Positions 8,197-17,291 of a stretch of 54,102 nucleotides of DNA are shown here, piece by piece. Each line of letters starts with the position of its first letter. The stretch's first letter is position 1. A model generated the notes under the pieces. That model worked only from the letters and a program-made list of their open reading frames with translations. It searched no databases and was not told where the DNA came from. The position numbers and the translations under genes are program-made. Origin of the DNA: an uncultured Acholeplasmataceae bacterium (GTDB lineage Bacteria; Bacillota_I; Bacilli_A; Acholeplasmatales; Acholeplasmataceae); contig CAKMKH010000001.1 of NCBI GenBank assembly GCA_927441705.1, forward strand, positions 1 to 54,102, read 5' to 3'.

Positions 8197-9025
8197 ATTT
8201 AAACATGTAAGGTGCACCTAATGCAGCCCATCCTCCTATAAAAAAGTATCTTAAGAAATCAAAAAATAAACGATCTGGAAAAATAAATTTTAATCCTTCT
8301 TTTAATAAAAGCGCAACAATAATACCAATCAAAACTTTAAGAAATTGATTTAAAAAATTATTTTTAACATCAAATTTCACATAGCGTTTTTCAACAAAAT
8401 AACCAATTGCAAATCCCATAAACCCACCAGCAGCAATATAAACATCATGATTAGGAACAAATATCACTAATGCAATTAAAACTGGCACAAGATATAGTGT
8501 ATAGATTTCTTCTTTATCCTTCATTAAATCAATTAACTTAAACATACCTATAGAAATAAGAATACTTAAAACTACCCCAACAACAACATCTGATAAATAA
8601 TGCTGTGCAAGATATACTCTTGATATTGGTACTACAATAACGATGAATAAACCCAACCATTTTATCCAAGACAAATTTGTTTTTTTATGAATCTCATATG
8701 CAGTATATCCAAGTACACCACTCGCTTGAGCATGTCCAGAAGGAAATGAGTAACCGGTGGTTTCATATCCAAAGGGTGGGTCAATACCTTCTATTGTATA
8801 AGGTCTAGGTCTTTGTATTAATGTCTTTAGTCCGGTATTAACAAATGCACTAATCAAAAATGTTAATGCGAATTTATGAGCGAATTTTTTATCAAATGTC
8901 CAATACAAAATAGCTGCAATCAGTATGAATGCGTATTGATCACCCAAATTAGTTGATAAATAGAAAAACCAATCTAAAACTGGATTTCTAATCGCTTGAA
9001 AAGCTTCAATAATCCTTAAGTCCAT
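8174..9025 (-). CDS. PAP2-family membrane phosphatase
   Basis: A 283-residue integral membrane protein with the three acid phosphatase motifs in order: K-x6-RP as KTLIQRPRP, PSGH as FPSGHAQ, and SRxxxxxHxxxD as SRVYLAQHYLSD. It has about six to seven hydrophobic segments, with extra C-terminal helices beyond the catalytic core. Family members remove phosphate from lipid phosphates such as phosphatidic acid or isoprenyl pyrophosphates. Without peptidoglycan, a phosphatidate or phosphatidylglycerophosphate role seems likelier than undecaprenyl pyrophosphate recycling, but this is inference. It overlaps the patatin gene by 10 bases and the GNAT gene by 23. Confidence 0.92.
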   Translation of the reverse strand: MDLRIIEAFQAIRNPVLDWFFYLSTNLGDQYAFILIAAILYWTFDKKFAHKFALTFLISAFVNTGLKTLIQRPRPYTIEGIDPPFGYETTGYSFPSGHAQASGVLGYTAYEIHKKTNLSWIKWLGLFIVIVVPISRVYLAQHYLSDVVVGVVLSILISIGMFKLIDLMKDKEEIYTLYLVPVLIALVIFVPNHDVYIAAGGFMGFAIGYFVEKRYVKFDVKNNFLNQFLKVLIGIIVALLLKEGLKFIFPDRLFFDFLRYFFIGGWAALGAPYMFKYVFKKNI

Positions 9026-9906
9026 AGATCTTCAACCTCTTCTTTAATTAATTTCTCTTCATCTTTAGTTAGATTAACATATTGATATTCATTTTTTATA
9101 TGCCACGTTTGACTATTTTCATAAATATTTAAATCTTTTAATTTATTTATAATTAAATTACCAATTTTTTCTCCATATAAAGCTTTTTTATCAATATCAT
9201 CTGTCCTAAAATCTAAGACATCATATGGAACTAACTTAAATAAATAGTGTGTTTGGAAATTAACTAATAATATTTGATTATTTTTATATTGTTTAGGTTT
9301 AAACATACCATCGATAGGTATTGCTAAAATAAGATTACAACCAGCATCAATTAAAGGTTTAATTGGACAATTATCAATTGCACCACCATCAACATAAAAA
9401 TCATCATCAATATTAGTTGCTCCAAACAAAATCGGAATTGAGGCACTAGCTAAAACAGCTTTTAAGGGATCTTTAAATTCGTTTAAATAAAAAACTTCCT
9501 TTTCCATGCGATGAATCAGCACTTGATCAACTAAACTATCTTTTTTAATTTTTGCAGCTGTTGCATATCCATGGATTTTAGATTCTCTAATCTCACTTAA
9601 GGTAACTTCTTTAGAAAGTTTTTCAAATACATCTTGTAAACTAAATAAACCTTGTCTATCGAATTTAAGACGTTCAAGCTTTTTCCCATAAATATCTTTG
9701 TTTTCTATCTTTTCCCATATTTCAAGCATACGCTCATAACTAAATCCAGACATGACCATCATCGTATTAATAGCTCCAATAGATGTTCCTGATATATGCT
9801 TGATTTCATTTAATAAACCGTGCTTACGAAATGCCTCAAGGACTCCTATTTGATAGCTTCCTCTAGCACCCCCACCACCTAGCGCAAGTCCAATTTTTAT
9901 ATCCAT
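9016..9906 (-). CDS. Patatin-like phospholipase (RssA/YlbK type)
   Basis: The protein shows the patatin oxyanion-hole glycines GLALGGGGARG at the N-terminus, the nucleophile elbow GTSIG (Ser near residue 42) and the Asp of the dyad in VDGGAIDN. Family members are Ser-Asp dyad lipid acyl hydrolases. I place the start at the ATG at 9906 (MDIKIGLALGGGG), with AGGTGA five bases upstream overlapping the smpB stop. A GTG at 9915 is possible but would put the site inside the coding region. 296 residues is normal. Its overlap with a PAP2 phosphatase suggests membrane lipid turnover. Confidence 0.93.
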   Translation of the reverse strand: MDIKIGLALGGGGARGSYQIGVLEAFRKHGLLNEIKHISGTSIGAINTMMVMSGFSYERMLEIWEKIENKDIYGKKLERLKFDRQGLFSLQDVFEKLSKEVTLSEIRESKIHGYATAAKIKKDSLVDQVLIHRMEKEVFYLNEFKDPLKAVLASASIPILFGATNIDDDFYVDGGAIDNCPIKPLIDAGCNLILAIPIDGMFKPKQYKNNQILLVNFQTHYLFKLVPYDVLDFRTDDIDKKALYGEKIGNLIINKLKDLNIYENSQTWHIKNEYQYVNLTKDEEKLIKEEVEDLWT

Positions 9907-9911
9907 ACAAC

Positions 9912-10355
9912 TCACCTATGTTTCAATGTTTTATCCATACGTCTTTGAGCATCTTTTTCTTTCAATGTTTGACGTTTATCATAATCTTTTTTACCTTTTG
10001 CAAGTCCAATCTCTACTTTTGCCAAACCATCTTTTAAATAAACTTTTAAAGGTATAACTGCATATCCTTGTTCTCTTGTTTTTCCAAATAATTTCAAGAT
10101 TTCATTTTTATGCAATAAAATTTTACGTGTTCTTGTTTCTTCATGATTATATCTATTTGAATAATCATATTTAGAAATGTGCATATTTAAAATATACGCT
10201 TCACCATCTCTAAATGTAACGTAAGAATCACTTAAATTGACTTTCCCAAGTCTTATTGATTTAATTTCACTACCCATCAGCTTGATGCCGGCTTCATATG
10301 TCTCTTCAATAAAATAGTCGTGTCTAGCCTTTTTATTTTGACTGATTAACTTCAT
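9912..10355 (-). CDS. smpB: SsrA-binding protein SmpB
   Basis: SmpB binds tmRNA and positions it in stalled ribosomes. The 147 residues contain the classical [16 protein letters not shown] start, the GSEIKSIR core strand, the [13 protein letters not shown] segment and a basic C-terminal tail ([16 protein letters not shown]) that reads the empty mRNA channel. It follows rnr by 3 bases. The rnr-smpB pairing is conserved in Firmicutes and fits a joint role in degrading mRNAs of rescued ribosomes. It ends with TGA, direct evidence that TGA is a stop here. Confidence 0.98.
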   Translation of the reverse strand: MKLISQNKKARHDYFIEETYEAGIKLMGSEIKSIRLGKVNLSDSYVTFRDGEAYILNMHISKYDYSNRYNHEETRTRKILLHKNEILKLFGKTREQGYAVIPLKVYLKDGLAKVEIGLAKGKKDYDKRQTLKEKDAQRRMDKTLKHR

Positions 10356-10358
10356 ATG

Positions 10359-12371
10359 CTATTTCCTTCTTGTTTTTGTCTTTATTTTTTTATCTACAAT
10401 ACCAAAGTCCATTTTCTTTTCAGTTAAATCCACACTTAAAAGTTCGACTTTGATTTGATCACCTAATCTATACTTCTTGCCTCTTCTACCAATAAATGTT
10501 AGTAATGCTTCGTTATACATGTAATAATCATCTAATGTTCTCAAAGGTACAAAACCTTCAATACCATTGATTAGCTTGACAAACATACCACTAGGCATCA
10601 TTTGTGAAATAGTAGCTTTAAAGTAAGTTCCTACCTTATCTTCCATAAACTCACAACTCTTCAATTTTGCTACATCACGTTCCATTTGTACTGCTTTTCG
10701 TTCTTGATCTGATGTATGTTTTGCAATATCTGGCATCACTGATTCATAGTGATACATAAGTTTCTCTAAATCACTACCTTCACCTAACACAAATAAATGA
10801 ATCAATCTGTGCAATATTAAATCTGGATATCTTCTAATTGGTGATGTGAAATGAGTGTAATAGGTGGCACCTAATCCAAAATGAATATCCTTTTGATGTG
10901 AATATTTAGCTTTTTGCATTGCTCTAAGTAACAACATATGCACAACATAACTATATGGTGTATTTGCTGTATTTTTAGTTAAAACTTGTAATGGTTCAGG
11001 TTTTCCAATTTGTTTTAAGTTAACAGGGAAACCAAGTCTTGATATTGTTTGGAGTGCATTTTTTAATTTAACAACATCTGGTTTTTCATGGATTCTATAG
11101 ATTGAAGGAAGATCGGAATGATGCATATGAAATGCGACTGTTTCATTCGCAATCAGCATAAATGATTCAATAAGTTCTTCAGCATCGTCAGTAGATCGTT
11201 CATAGACATCTAGCACTTTTCCATTTTTGTCAACTTTAAACCCTAGTTCACTACTTTCAAATTCGATTTCTCCACGTTTTTTACGAATGACTTTTAGTTT
11301 TTGTGATAACTCATTCATCATCAATAACATTTCTTCAATTTTAACATTGTTTAAAGATTTATTATTTTTTAAGAAATCATTAACTTCATCATAGTTCATA
11401 CGTCTTTTTGAAGTAATAAAACTTTTTTGAATTTCATAATCAATAACTTTACCTTGATCATCTAATGTTATAAAACAAGATAATGTTAGTTTTAACTCAT
11501 CTGGGTTTAAAGAGCATAAATCATTAGAGAGTAAATGCGGTAACATAGGGATAACACGATCAGCTAGATATGCACTAGTTGATCTAGAGTAAGCTTCTAA
11601 ATCTAGCATCGATCCACTTCTAACATAATGACTAACATCTGCAATATGGACCCCTAAATAATACTTGTTATCTTCATATCTTAGATCAATAGCATCATCT
11701 AAATCTTTCGCATCTTTACCATCAATGGTAATAATAAGTCTATCTGTTAAATCTATACGCTCTTTTTTTTCTTTTTCAATATCAATTTTAATATCATCTA
11801 ATGATTCAATGACATCATCACTAAATTTTTGTGGCCATTCATAAGCATGAACGATTTTTAATGTATTTATATCTGGATCATTGACATGTCCAATAACTTT
11901 TTTAACAAATGCATAAACGCCTACTTTATCAATAGACTCAACTTCTAGTAAGACCACATGTCCTTCTACTAAACCTTGATACTCATCAACAAACAATCGT
12001 TTTTCAATAAAATCTTCTGGTTCAAAAAATAATCCTTTTTTATGTTTTTTAACAGTCGCAATCAATACTTTTAGAGCTCTCTGTACAACATATATAACTT
12101 TAGGATCAACATCTTCCTTAACCAATACAATATCATCATGCATTGCATCTGATAAATTGCTGTGTTCGATATATACATCTTCAAGTTCTTGTCTTAAAAA
12201 ACCAAATGATTTTTTGCGATCTAACCTTCCAATTAATATATCATGATTAAGCATGTAATAAGGATCTTCAAAAATAAGATATGGATATAAGTTTATATCA
12301 ATGTCTTTCACTTCATCTTTATGTAGTTTTCTAGTTTGTTCGTTATAAAATTTTAAATAAATATTTTCCAT
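10359..12371 (-). CDS. rnr: Ribonuclease R
   Basis: A 3'-5' exoribonuclease of the RNB family. The 670 residues include a shortened N-terminal cold-shock region, the RNB catalytic block with the metal-binding motif DGKDAKDLDDAI near residue 215, the YTHFTSPIRRYPDL signature, and a C-terminal S1 domain (FKATISQMMPSGMFV) followed by a basic tail. It is shorter than Bacillus RNase R (about 780), mainly at the N-terminus, where the helix-turn-helix region seems reduced. smpB follows closely. An extended -10 element lies just upstream. Confidence 0.97.
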   Translation of the reverse strand: MENIYLKFYNEQTRKLHKDEVKDIDINLYPYLIFEDPYYMLNHDILIGRLDRKKSFGFLRQELEDVYIEHSNLSDAMHDDIVLVKEDVDPKVIYVVQRALKVLIATVKKHKKGLFFEPEDFIEKRLFVDEYQGLVEGHVVLLEVESIDKVGVYAFVKKVIGHVNDPDINTLKIVHAYEWPQKFSDDVIESLDDIKIDIEKEKKERIDLTDRLIITIDGKDAKDLDDAIDLRYEDNKYYLGVHIADVSHYVRSGSMLDLEAYSRSTSAYLADRVIPMLPHLLSNDLCSLNPDELKLTLSCFITLDDQGKVIDYEIQKSFITSKRRMNYDEVNDFLKNNKSLNNVKIEEMLLMMNELSQKLKVIRKKRGEIEFESSELGFKVDKNGKVLDVYERSTDDAEELIESFMLIANETVAFHMHHSDLPSIYRIHEKPDVVKLKNALQTISRLGFPVNLKQIGKPEPLQVLTKNTANTPYSYVVHMLLLRAMQKAKYSHQKDIHFGLGATYYTHFTSPIRRYPDLILHRLIHLFVLGEGSDLEKLMYHYESVMPDIAKHTSDQERKAVQMERDVAKLKSCEFMEDKVGTYFKATISQMMPSGMFVKLINGIEGFVPLRTLDDYYMYNEALLTFIGRRGKKYRLGDQIKVELLSVDLTEKKMDFGIVDKKIKTKTRRK

Positions 12372-12388
12372 ATGTATACCTCTTTGTT

Positions 12389-12397
12389 ATTATATCA
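12389..12397 (-). promoter_or_regulatory. Extended -10 promoter element of the rnr-smpB operon
   Basis: TGATATAAT on the minus strand, with no good -35 hexamer at 16-18 bases. An AGAGG ribosome-binding site follows before the rnr ATG. The same nine bases recur at several other promoters in this window. Confidence 0.65.
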
Positions 12398-12450
12398 TAT
12401 TTATCGTGTAAAAAAGTCGTATTCTTGGTAAAGATTTCATAGTAATTATA

Positions 12451-12483
12451 AAAAAAACGCATAGTTTTCATATGCGTTTTTTG
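12451..12483 (-). terminator. Rho-independent terminator of eno
   Basis: The arms CGCATA and TATGCG, extended by A and T runs on both sides (seven-base loop), form a hairpin flanked by T tracts on either strand. It lies 12 bases after the eno stop codon and upstream of the rnr promoter. Confidence 0.9.
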
Positions 12484-12494
12484 TTAAGAATTAT

Positions 12495-13867
<1,373 letters not shown>

Positions 13868-13889
13868 GAATTTGAAGTTATAAAAACGT

Positions 13890-14360
13890 TTACTTGCTGT
13901 ATTGAAATGCATAATAAACACCAATTAAGAAAAATACGACTTCTAATATGTTATTTACGCTAAAAAAGTTTCCATTTAAAGGATATAAAAAAAGAAAAAA
14001 AGGAATAGGATTTAGTGCTGGTAATATTAATGAAAGACTCAGCCCATCAGTTAGCAAATAAATAAGTCCTAAATTAACTGTAATATTCATTAGATAATAA
14101 GCTAGGATGAATGCAAGGACACTAAGCAGGCTATAAATAATATGACCTTCACTAATCGATCTTTTAATGCGTCTAGCAGTTATATATGCTAAAACAAATA
14201 ACATAAGCCATGTGAAGTCAAATCCAAATTGAAAAACAATTAGTAACTGTAATGAACCAATTAATAATCCTCCAATAAGTGACATAAAAATAACTTGTTT
14301 AATTACGACTAATAAATCTTGTTTATGAATGGGTTGGTTAAATTGCTCTTTTATATTCAT
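13890..14360 (-). CDS. Small polytopic membrane protein of unknown function
   Basis: I do not recognise this 156-residue protein. After a short charged N-terminus (MNIKEQFNQPIHKQDL) it has four to five hydrophobic segments, at about residues 20-45, 47-62, 75-100, 105-120 and 135-153, with a basic cytoplasmic turn (ARRIKRSISEG) between the second and third. There is no signal peptide cleavage motif and no catalytic motif. The start has GGAGAG upstream. It stands between eno and the riboflavin transporter gene, separated from both by promoter or terminator signals, so it may be transcribed alone. Confidence 0.75.
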   Translation of the reverse strand: MNIKEQFNQPIHKQDLLVVIKQVIFMSLIGGLLIGSLQLLIVFQFGFDFTWLMLFVLAYITARRIKRSISEGHIIYSLLSVLAFILAYYLMNITVNLGLIYLLTDGLSLSLILPALNPIPFFLFLYPLNGNFFSVNNILEVVFFLIGVYYAFQYSK

Positions 14361-14445
14361 GCTTACTCTCCACTTCTAGTTTATCTCTATTTTATCAAAT
14401 ATTAGTCTATTTATAAATAAATCAAGCTTCAATGGTAAATTATGT

Positions 14446-14475
14446 AAAAAAGATGACAAGCTTAACTTGTCATCC
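14446..14475 (-). terminator. Rho-independent terminator of the riboflavin transporter gene
   Basis: Arms GATGACAAG and CTTGTCATC around a five-base loop, followed on the minus strand by a TTTTTT run. It lies just after the stop codon at 14482. Confidence 0.9.
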
Positions 14476-14481
14476 TTAGTT

Positions 14482-15147
14482 TTATAATTCTAAATATTTC
14501 ATTTTCGGTTTTAATAATAAATACACAATAGTTACAACACTTCCCTTAACTAAGTTAAAAGGAATATATGCAGTTAATGTAAATACCAGATAAGATCCAA
14601 ATGTATAAAATGAATCTTCTATAAACGTAAATGCCCAAACATGAACTCTACCACTTTCAGATAATGCAATTGGTGGTAGCGTTAAATAAAGAGGTGTTGC
14701 AAAAAAGAAGTTGATTGTTGTTAGAATAATGCTTAAGGTTACACCAATTGTAATCGTATAAACCAAATACTCTTTTAAAGTGATTTTATTATGATTAACA
14801 CTCACTTCATATAACATTGGTTTAGAAACATCTTTTAAGAATTTTTTCGCAAGATTAAAGGCGAATATAATCGAAAATGATGCAAACATAGCTAATGCCT
14901 CACCAACCATATCAGCTGGATCAAAACCTCTAAACAATCTCCTTGCTATCGTTCTAATTAAAACAACCATAATCGTTTCTTTATTCCCTAAAACAAGTAA
15001 TGCAATTAAGATGGCTACCTCACTAAAATCAATTTTTAAAAATGAAAATGGTGGGAACCAAGGTATCTCAATAAGCGCTAAAATAATTGATACAGCAGCT
15101 AGTGATACCACATACAACATTTTTTTTAATCGTAAGTAATTTGACAT
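14482..15147 (-). CDS. ribU: Riboflavin ECF transporter substrate-binding (S) component
   Basis: A 221-residue integral membrane protein with about six hydrophobic segments and the pattern PPFSFLKIDFSEV near residue 35, typical of RibU-like S components. These bind riboflavin and pair with the shared ECF module (EcfT, EcfA, EcfA'), which is not in this window. The FMN riboswitch directly upstream strongly supports the substrate. A long cytoplasmic loop (KKFLKDVSKPMLYEVSVNHNK) splits the protein. AGGAGG precedes the ATG. It is a single-gene unit with its own promoter and terminator, consistent with dependence on imported riboflavin. Confidence 0.92.
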   Translation of the reverse strand: MSNYLRLKKMLYVVSLAAVSIILALIEIPWFPPFSFLKIDFSEVAILIALLVLGNKETIMVVLIRTIARRLFRGFDPADMVGEALAMFASFSIIFAFNLAKKFLKDVSKPMLYEVSVNHNKITLKEYLVYTITIGVTLSIILTTINFFFATPLYLTLPPIALSESGRVHVWAFTFIEDSFYTFGSYLVFTLTAYIPFNLVKGSVVTIVYLLLKPKMKYLEL

Positions 15148-15172
15148 TTTTTCTGACCTCCTAGAATTATAA

Positions 15173-15330
15173 AATCGCCAAATTACTTCGGCGATAAAAG
15201 AACGTCATAAAATGACAAATATTCTTCTTCCATCCAGACTTTACTGTCGGTACTTGAATCTCACAAGTTCAACCCTAAGGTTCGCGGACTTTACCGCCGG
15301 TCCCGAATTACACGGTGCCCCGAAGTATTT
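15173..15330 (-). promoter_or_regulatory. FMN riboswitch (RFN element) with attenuator
   Basis: On the minus strand the aptamer (about 15221-15327) shows the RFN landmarks CTTCGGGGC, GACCGGCGGTAAAGTCCGCG, ACCGACAGTAAAGTC and TGGATGGAAGAAG. Downstream, TCGCCG and TGGCGA (15175-15194) form a hairpin followed by TTTTAT, just before the AGGAGG of ribU. The 5' end TACTTCGG (15320-15327) can pair with CCGAAGTA of the hairpin (15183-15190), giving an antiterminator that excludes both the basal CTTC/GAAG stem and the terminator. FMN binding should therefore reduce ribU expression. Confidence 0.96.
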
Positions 15331-15342
15331 AATTACGGTATA

Positions 15343-15370
15343 ATTTTAACACATTTTTATTTAAAATCAA
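15343..15370 (-). promoter_or_regulatory. Promoter of the FMN riboswitch-ribU transcript
   Basis: TTGATT (15365-15370) and TAAAAT (15343-15348) on the minus strand with a 16-base spacer, ending just before the aptamer. Confidence 0.7.
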
Positions 15371-15409
15371 TATAAATCATAAATTGTAAACGTTTTATCT
15401 TCATCCTTT

Positions 15410-15438
15410 TTAACTTTATGGCTTTTTTTTAGTATAAT
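15410..15438 (+). promoter_or_regulatory. Promoter of gpmI
   Basis: TTAACT (15410-15415) and a perfect TATAAT (15433-15438) with a 17-base spacer, 37 bases before the gpmI ATG. It diverges from the ribU promoter about 40 bases away. Confidence 0.75.
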
Positions 15439-15474
15439 AGAAGTGATGAAAAACGAAATACGAAGGAGTTTAAT

Positions 15475-16998
15475 ATGAAAAAAAAATTTGCAGGACTTAT
15501 TATTATGGACGGTTATGGACTTGGCGATCCAAGTGATTCAAATGCCGTATATTTAGCTAAAAAACCGTTTTTAGATAAATTATTTAAGGAATATCCAACC
15601 AATGTTTTAGAAGCTAGTGGAGAAGCTGTAGGGCTTCCTGAAGGCCAAATGGGCAATAGTGAAGTAGGTCACCTTAACTTAGGGGCAGGTAGAGTAGTCT
15701 ATCAATCTTTAACTAGAATCAATGTTGCGATTAAAGATGGATCATTTTATGAAAATGAATCATTTTTAAAAGCTGTAGAACATGTTAAAAAGCATAATTC
15801 TAAACTACATATCATGGGTCTTGTTTCAGATGGTGGTGTACATTCATACCCAACACATATAAAGGCATTACATGATTTTGCTGTTAAGCATGGTATTACA
15901 CCATACATGCATGCATTTATGGATGGAAGAGATACGCCTCAAGTCGCTGGCATAGGATATTTAAAAGACTTAATCGATCATGGTATGAAGATTGCTACTG
16001 TATCAGGACGTTATTATGCTATGGATAGGGATAATAACTGGGATCGTCTACAAAAAGCGTATGACAATATGGTTTTAGGTACTGGTAAAACATATAAAGA
16101 TCCACTAGAAGGACTTCAAGCATCTTATGATGAAGATATAACAGATGAATTCATTATTCCCTTTGTTGTAGATAAAAAAGGATTAATAGAAGATCATGAT
16201 GCAGTACTTTTTGCAAACTTTAGACCAGATAGAGCAATTCGTATGTCTGTAGCATTATCAAATCCAGAAGGTACTAAAAAATTTGTAACTGAAGGAAAAC
16301 CAGTTTTTGATACAAAAAATGTTTTAAAAGATATTTTCTTAGTATCTATGATGCACTATCATGAAGAAGTTAAAGGGCCTCTAGCATATGATCTTAAAGA
16401 ACTTGTTAATATATATGGAGAAGTCATTGCTAATGCTGGATTAAAACAACTAAGAATAGCAGAAACAGAAAAATATGCTCACGTTACTTTCTTCTTTGAT
16501 GGTGGCAGTGATAAACCATTAAAAGGTGCAACTAGAATTTTAGTTGAATCTCCAAAAGTCGCTACTTATGACTTAAAACCCGAAATGAGTGCTTATGAAG
16601 TCAGAGATAAAGCTGTTGAAGCAATTAAATCTGGTGATTTTGACACAATGATTCTAAACTTTGCAAATCCAGATATGGTAGGCCATACTGGTTCTATTGA
16701 AGCTGCTACTAAAGCAGTTGAAACAGTTGATCAATGTACCAAAGATGTTGTTGAAGCTATCTTATCAATTGGCGGTGTTGCAATCGTTTTAGCTGATCAT
16801 GGTAATGCAGAAAAAATGAGATCTGAAGATGGCGAACCACATACAGCTCATACAACTAACTTAGTCCCTGTTACAATAACTGATAAGTCTATTAAGGTTA
16901 ACACTGGAGCATTATGCGATGTTGCGCCAACTTTATTAGATATCTTAGGTATTGAAAAACCTGCTGAGATGACTGGAAAGAGTTTAATCATTAAATAG
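15475..16998 (+). CDS. gpmI: 2,3-bisphosphoglycerate-independent phosphoglycerate mutase
   Basis: Interconverts 3- and 2-phosphoglycerate in glycolysis through a phosphoserine intermediate, using Mn2+. The 507 residues match the family length. MDGYGLGD near residue 11 gives the first metal Asp, GQMGNSEVGHLNLGAGR carries the catalytic Ser62, HAFMDGRDTP and SGRYYAMDRDNNWDR build the substrate pocket, and ADHGNAEKM and HTAHTTNLVP supply C-terminal metal ligands. AAGGAG lies six bases before the ATG. It is transcribed alone on the plus strand, opposite eno, the next enzyme of the pathway. Confidence 0.98.
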   Translation: MKKKFAGLIIMDGYGLGDPSDSNAVYLAKKPFLDKLFKEYPTNVLEASGEAVGLPEGQMGNSEVGHLNLGAGRVVYQSLTRINVAIKDGSFYENESFLKAVEHVKKHNSKLHIMGLVSDGGVHSYPTHIKALHDFAVKHGITPYMHAFMDGRDTPQVAGIGYLKDLIDHGMKIATVSGRYYAMDRDNNWDRLQKAYDNMVLGTGKTYKDPLEGLQASYDEDITDEFIIPFVVDKKGLIEDHDAVLFANFRPDRAIRMSVALSNPEGTKKFVTEGKPVFDTKNVLKDIFLVSMMHYHEEVKGPLAYDLKELVNIYGEVIANAGLKQLRIAETEKYAHVTFFFDGGSDKPLKGATRILVESPKVATYDLKPEMSAYEVRDKAVEAIKSGDFDTMILNFANPDMVGHTGSIEAATKAVETVDQCTKDVVEAILSIGGVAIVLADHGNAEKMRSEDGEPHTAHTTNLVPVTITDKSIKVNTGALCDVAPTLLDILGIEKPAEMTGKSLIIK

Positions 16999-17032
16999 TT
17001 TCTTTTTATAAACTTAATTTTAATAAAGAAAT

Positions 17033-17062
17033 AGGACGAATGGGCTACCATTCGTCCTTTTC
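17033..17062. terminator. Convergent terminator between gpmI and the HMA-like gene
   Basis: Perfect 11-base arms AGGACGAATGG and CCATTCGTCCT around a GCTA loop, followed by TTTT on the plus strand. The hairpin terminates gpmI. It also contains the last codons and stop of the minus-strand HMA-like gene, so that gene's C-terminus (KDEW) is partly dictated by the hairpin. Confidence 0.88.
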
Positions 17063-17278
17063 ATCTATGCCTGCAACTTCTGCATCATACCCAATTTCTC
17101 GAATCTTTTTGAGCATTTGTTCAACAGTAACAGTCTCTTCTTCAAAAACAACTTTTGCGTGTTTATTTTCGACATCGTACTCAAAATGTGTAATGCCTTG
17201 TCGGTATAGTACATGTTCAATAGCTGTTACACATCCTGCTGGGTAAACGCCCTTGCATCTTAGGTAAACAGTTGACAT
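17045..17278 (-). CDS. HMA-like (heavy-metal-associated) domain protein with altered metal site
   Basis: The 77 residues have the beta-alpha-beta-beta-alpha-beta pattern of CopZ/HMA proteins, with helix 1 CVTAIEHVL and the typical ending EQMLKKIREIGYDAEV. The usual GMTCxxC loop reads GVYPAGC, so the first Cys is replaced by Pro and only the second remains; an extra Cys at residue 8 might compensate. It has AAGGAGTG upstream and follows the dehydrogenase gene by 13 bases. Copper or other metal binding by the standard CxxC site is therefore doubtful; it may be a degenerate or repurposed HMA fold. Confidence 0.75.
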   Translation of the reverse strand: MSTVYLRCKGVYPAGCVTAIEHVLYRQGITHFEYDVENKHAKVVFEEETVTVEQMLKKIREIGYDAEVAGIDEKDEW

Positions 17279-17291
17279 TGAAATACACTCC

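Noticed and set aside
9912-9914. TGA read as tryptophan (mycoplasma genetic code)
   Set aside because: TGA closes smpB and several other overlapping genes at the correct family lengths, and the conserved Trp positions I checked use TGG.
17040-17246. Plus-strand frame opposite the HMA-like gene
   Set aside because: The minus-strand frame has a clear ribosome-binding site, operon context and HMA pattern; the plus frame starts within the gpmI terminator hairpin.
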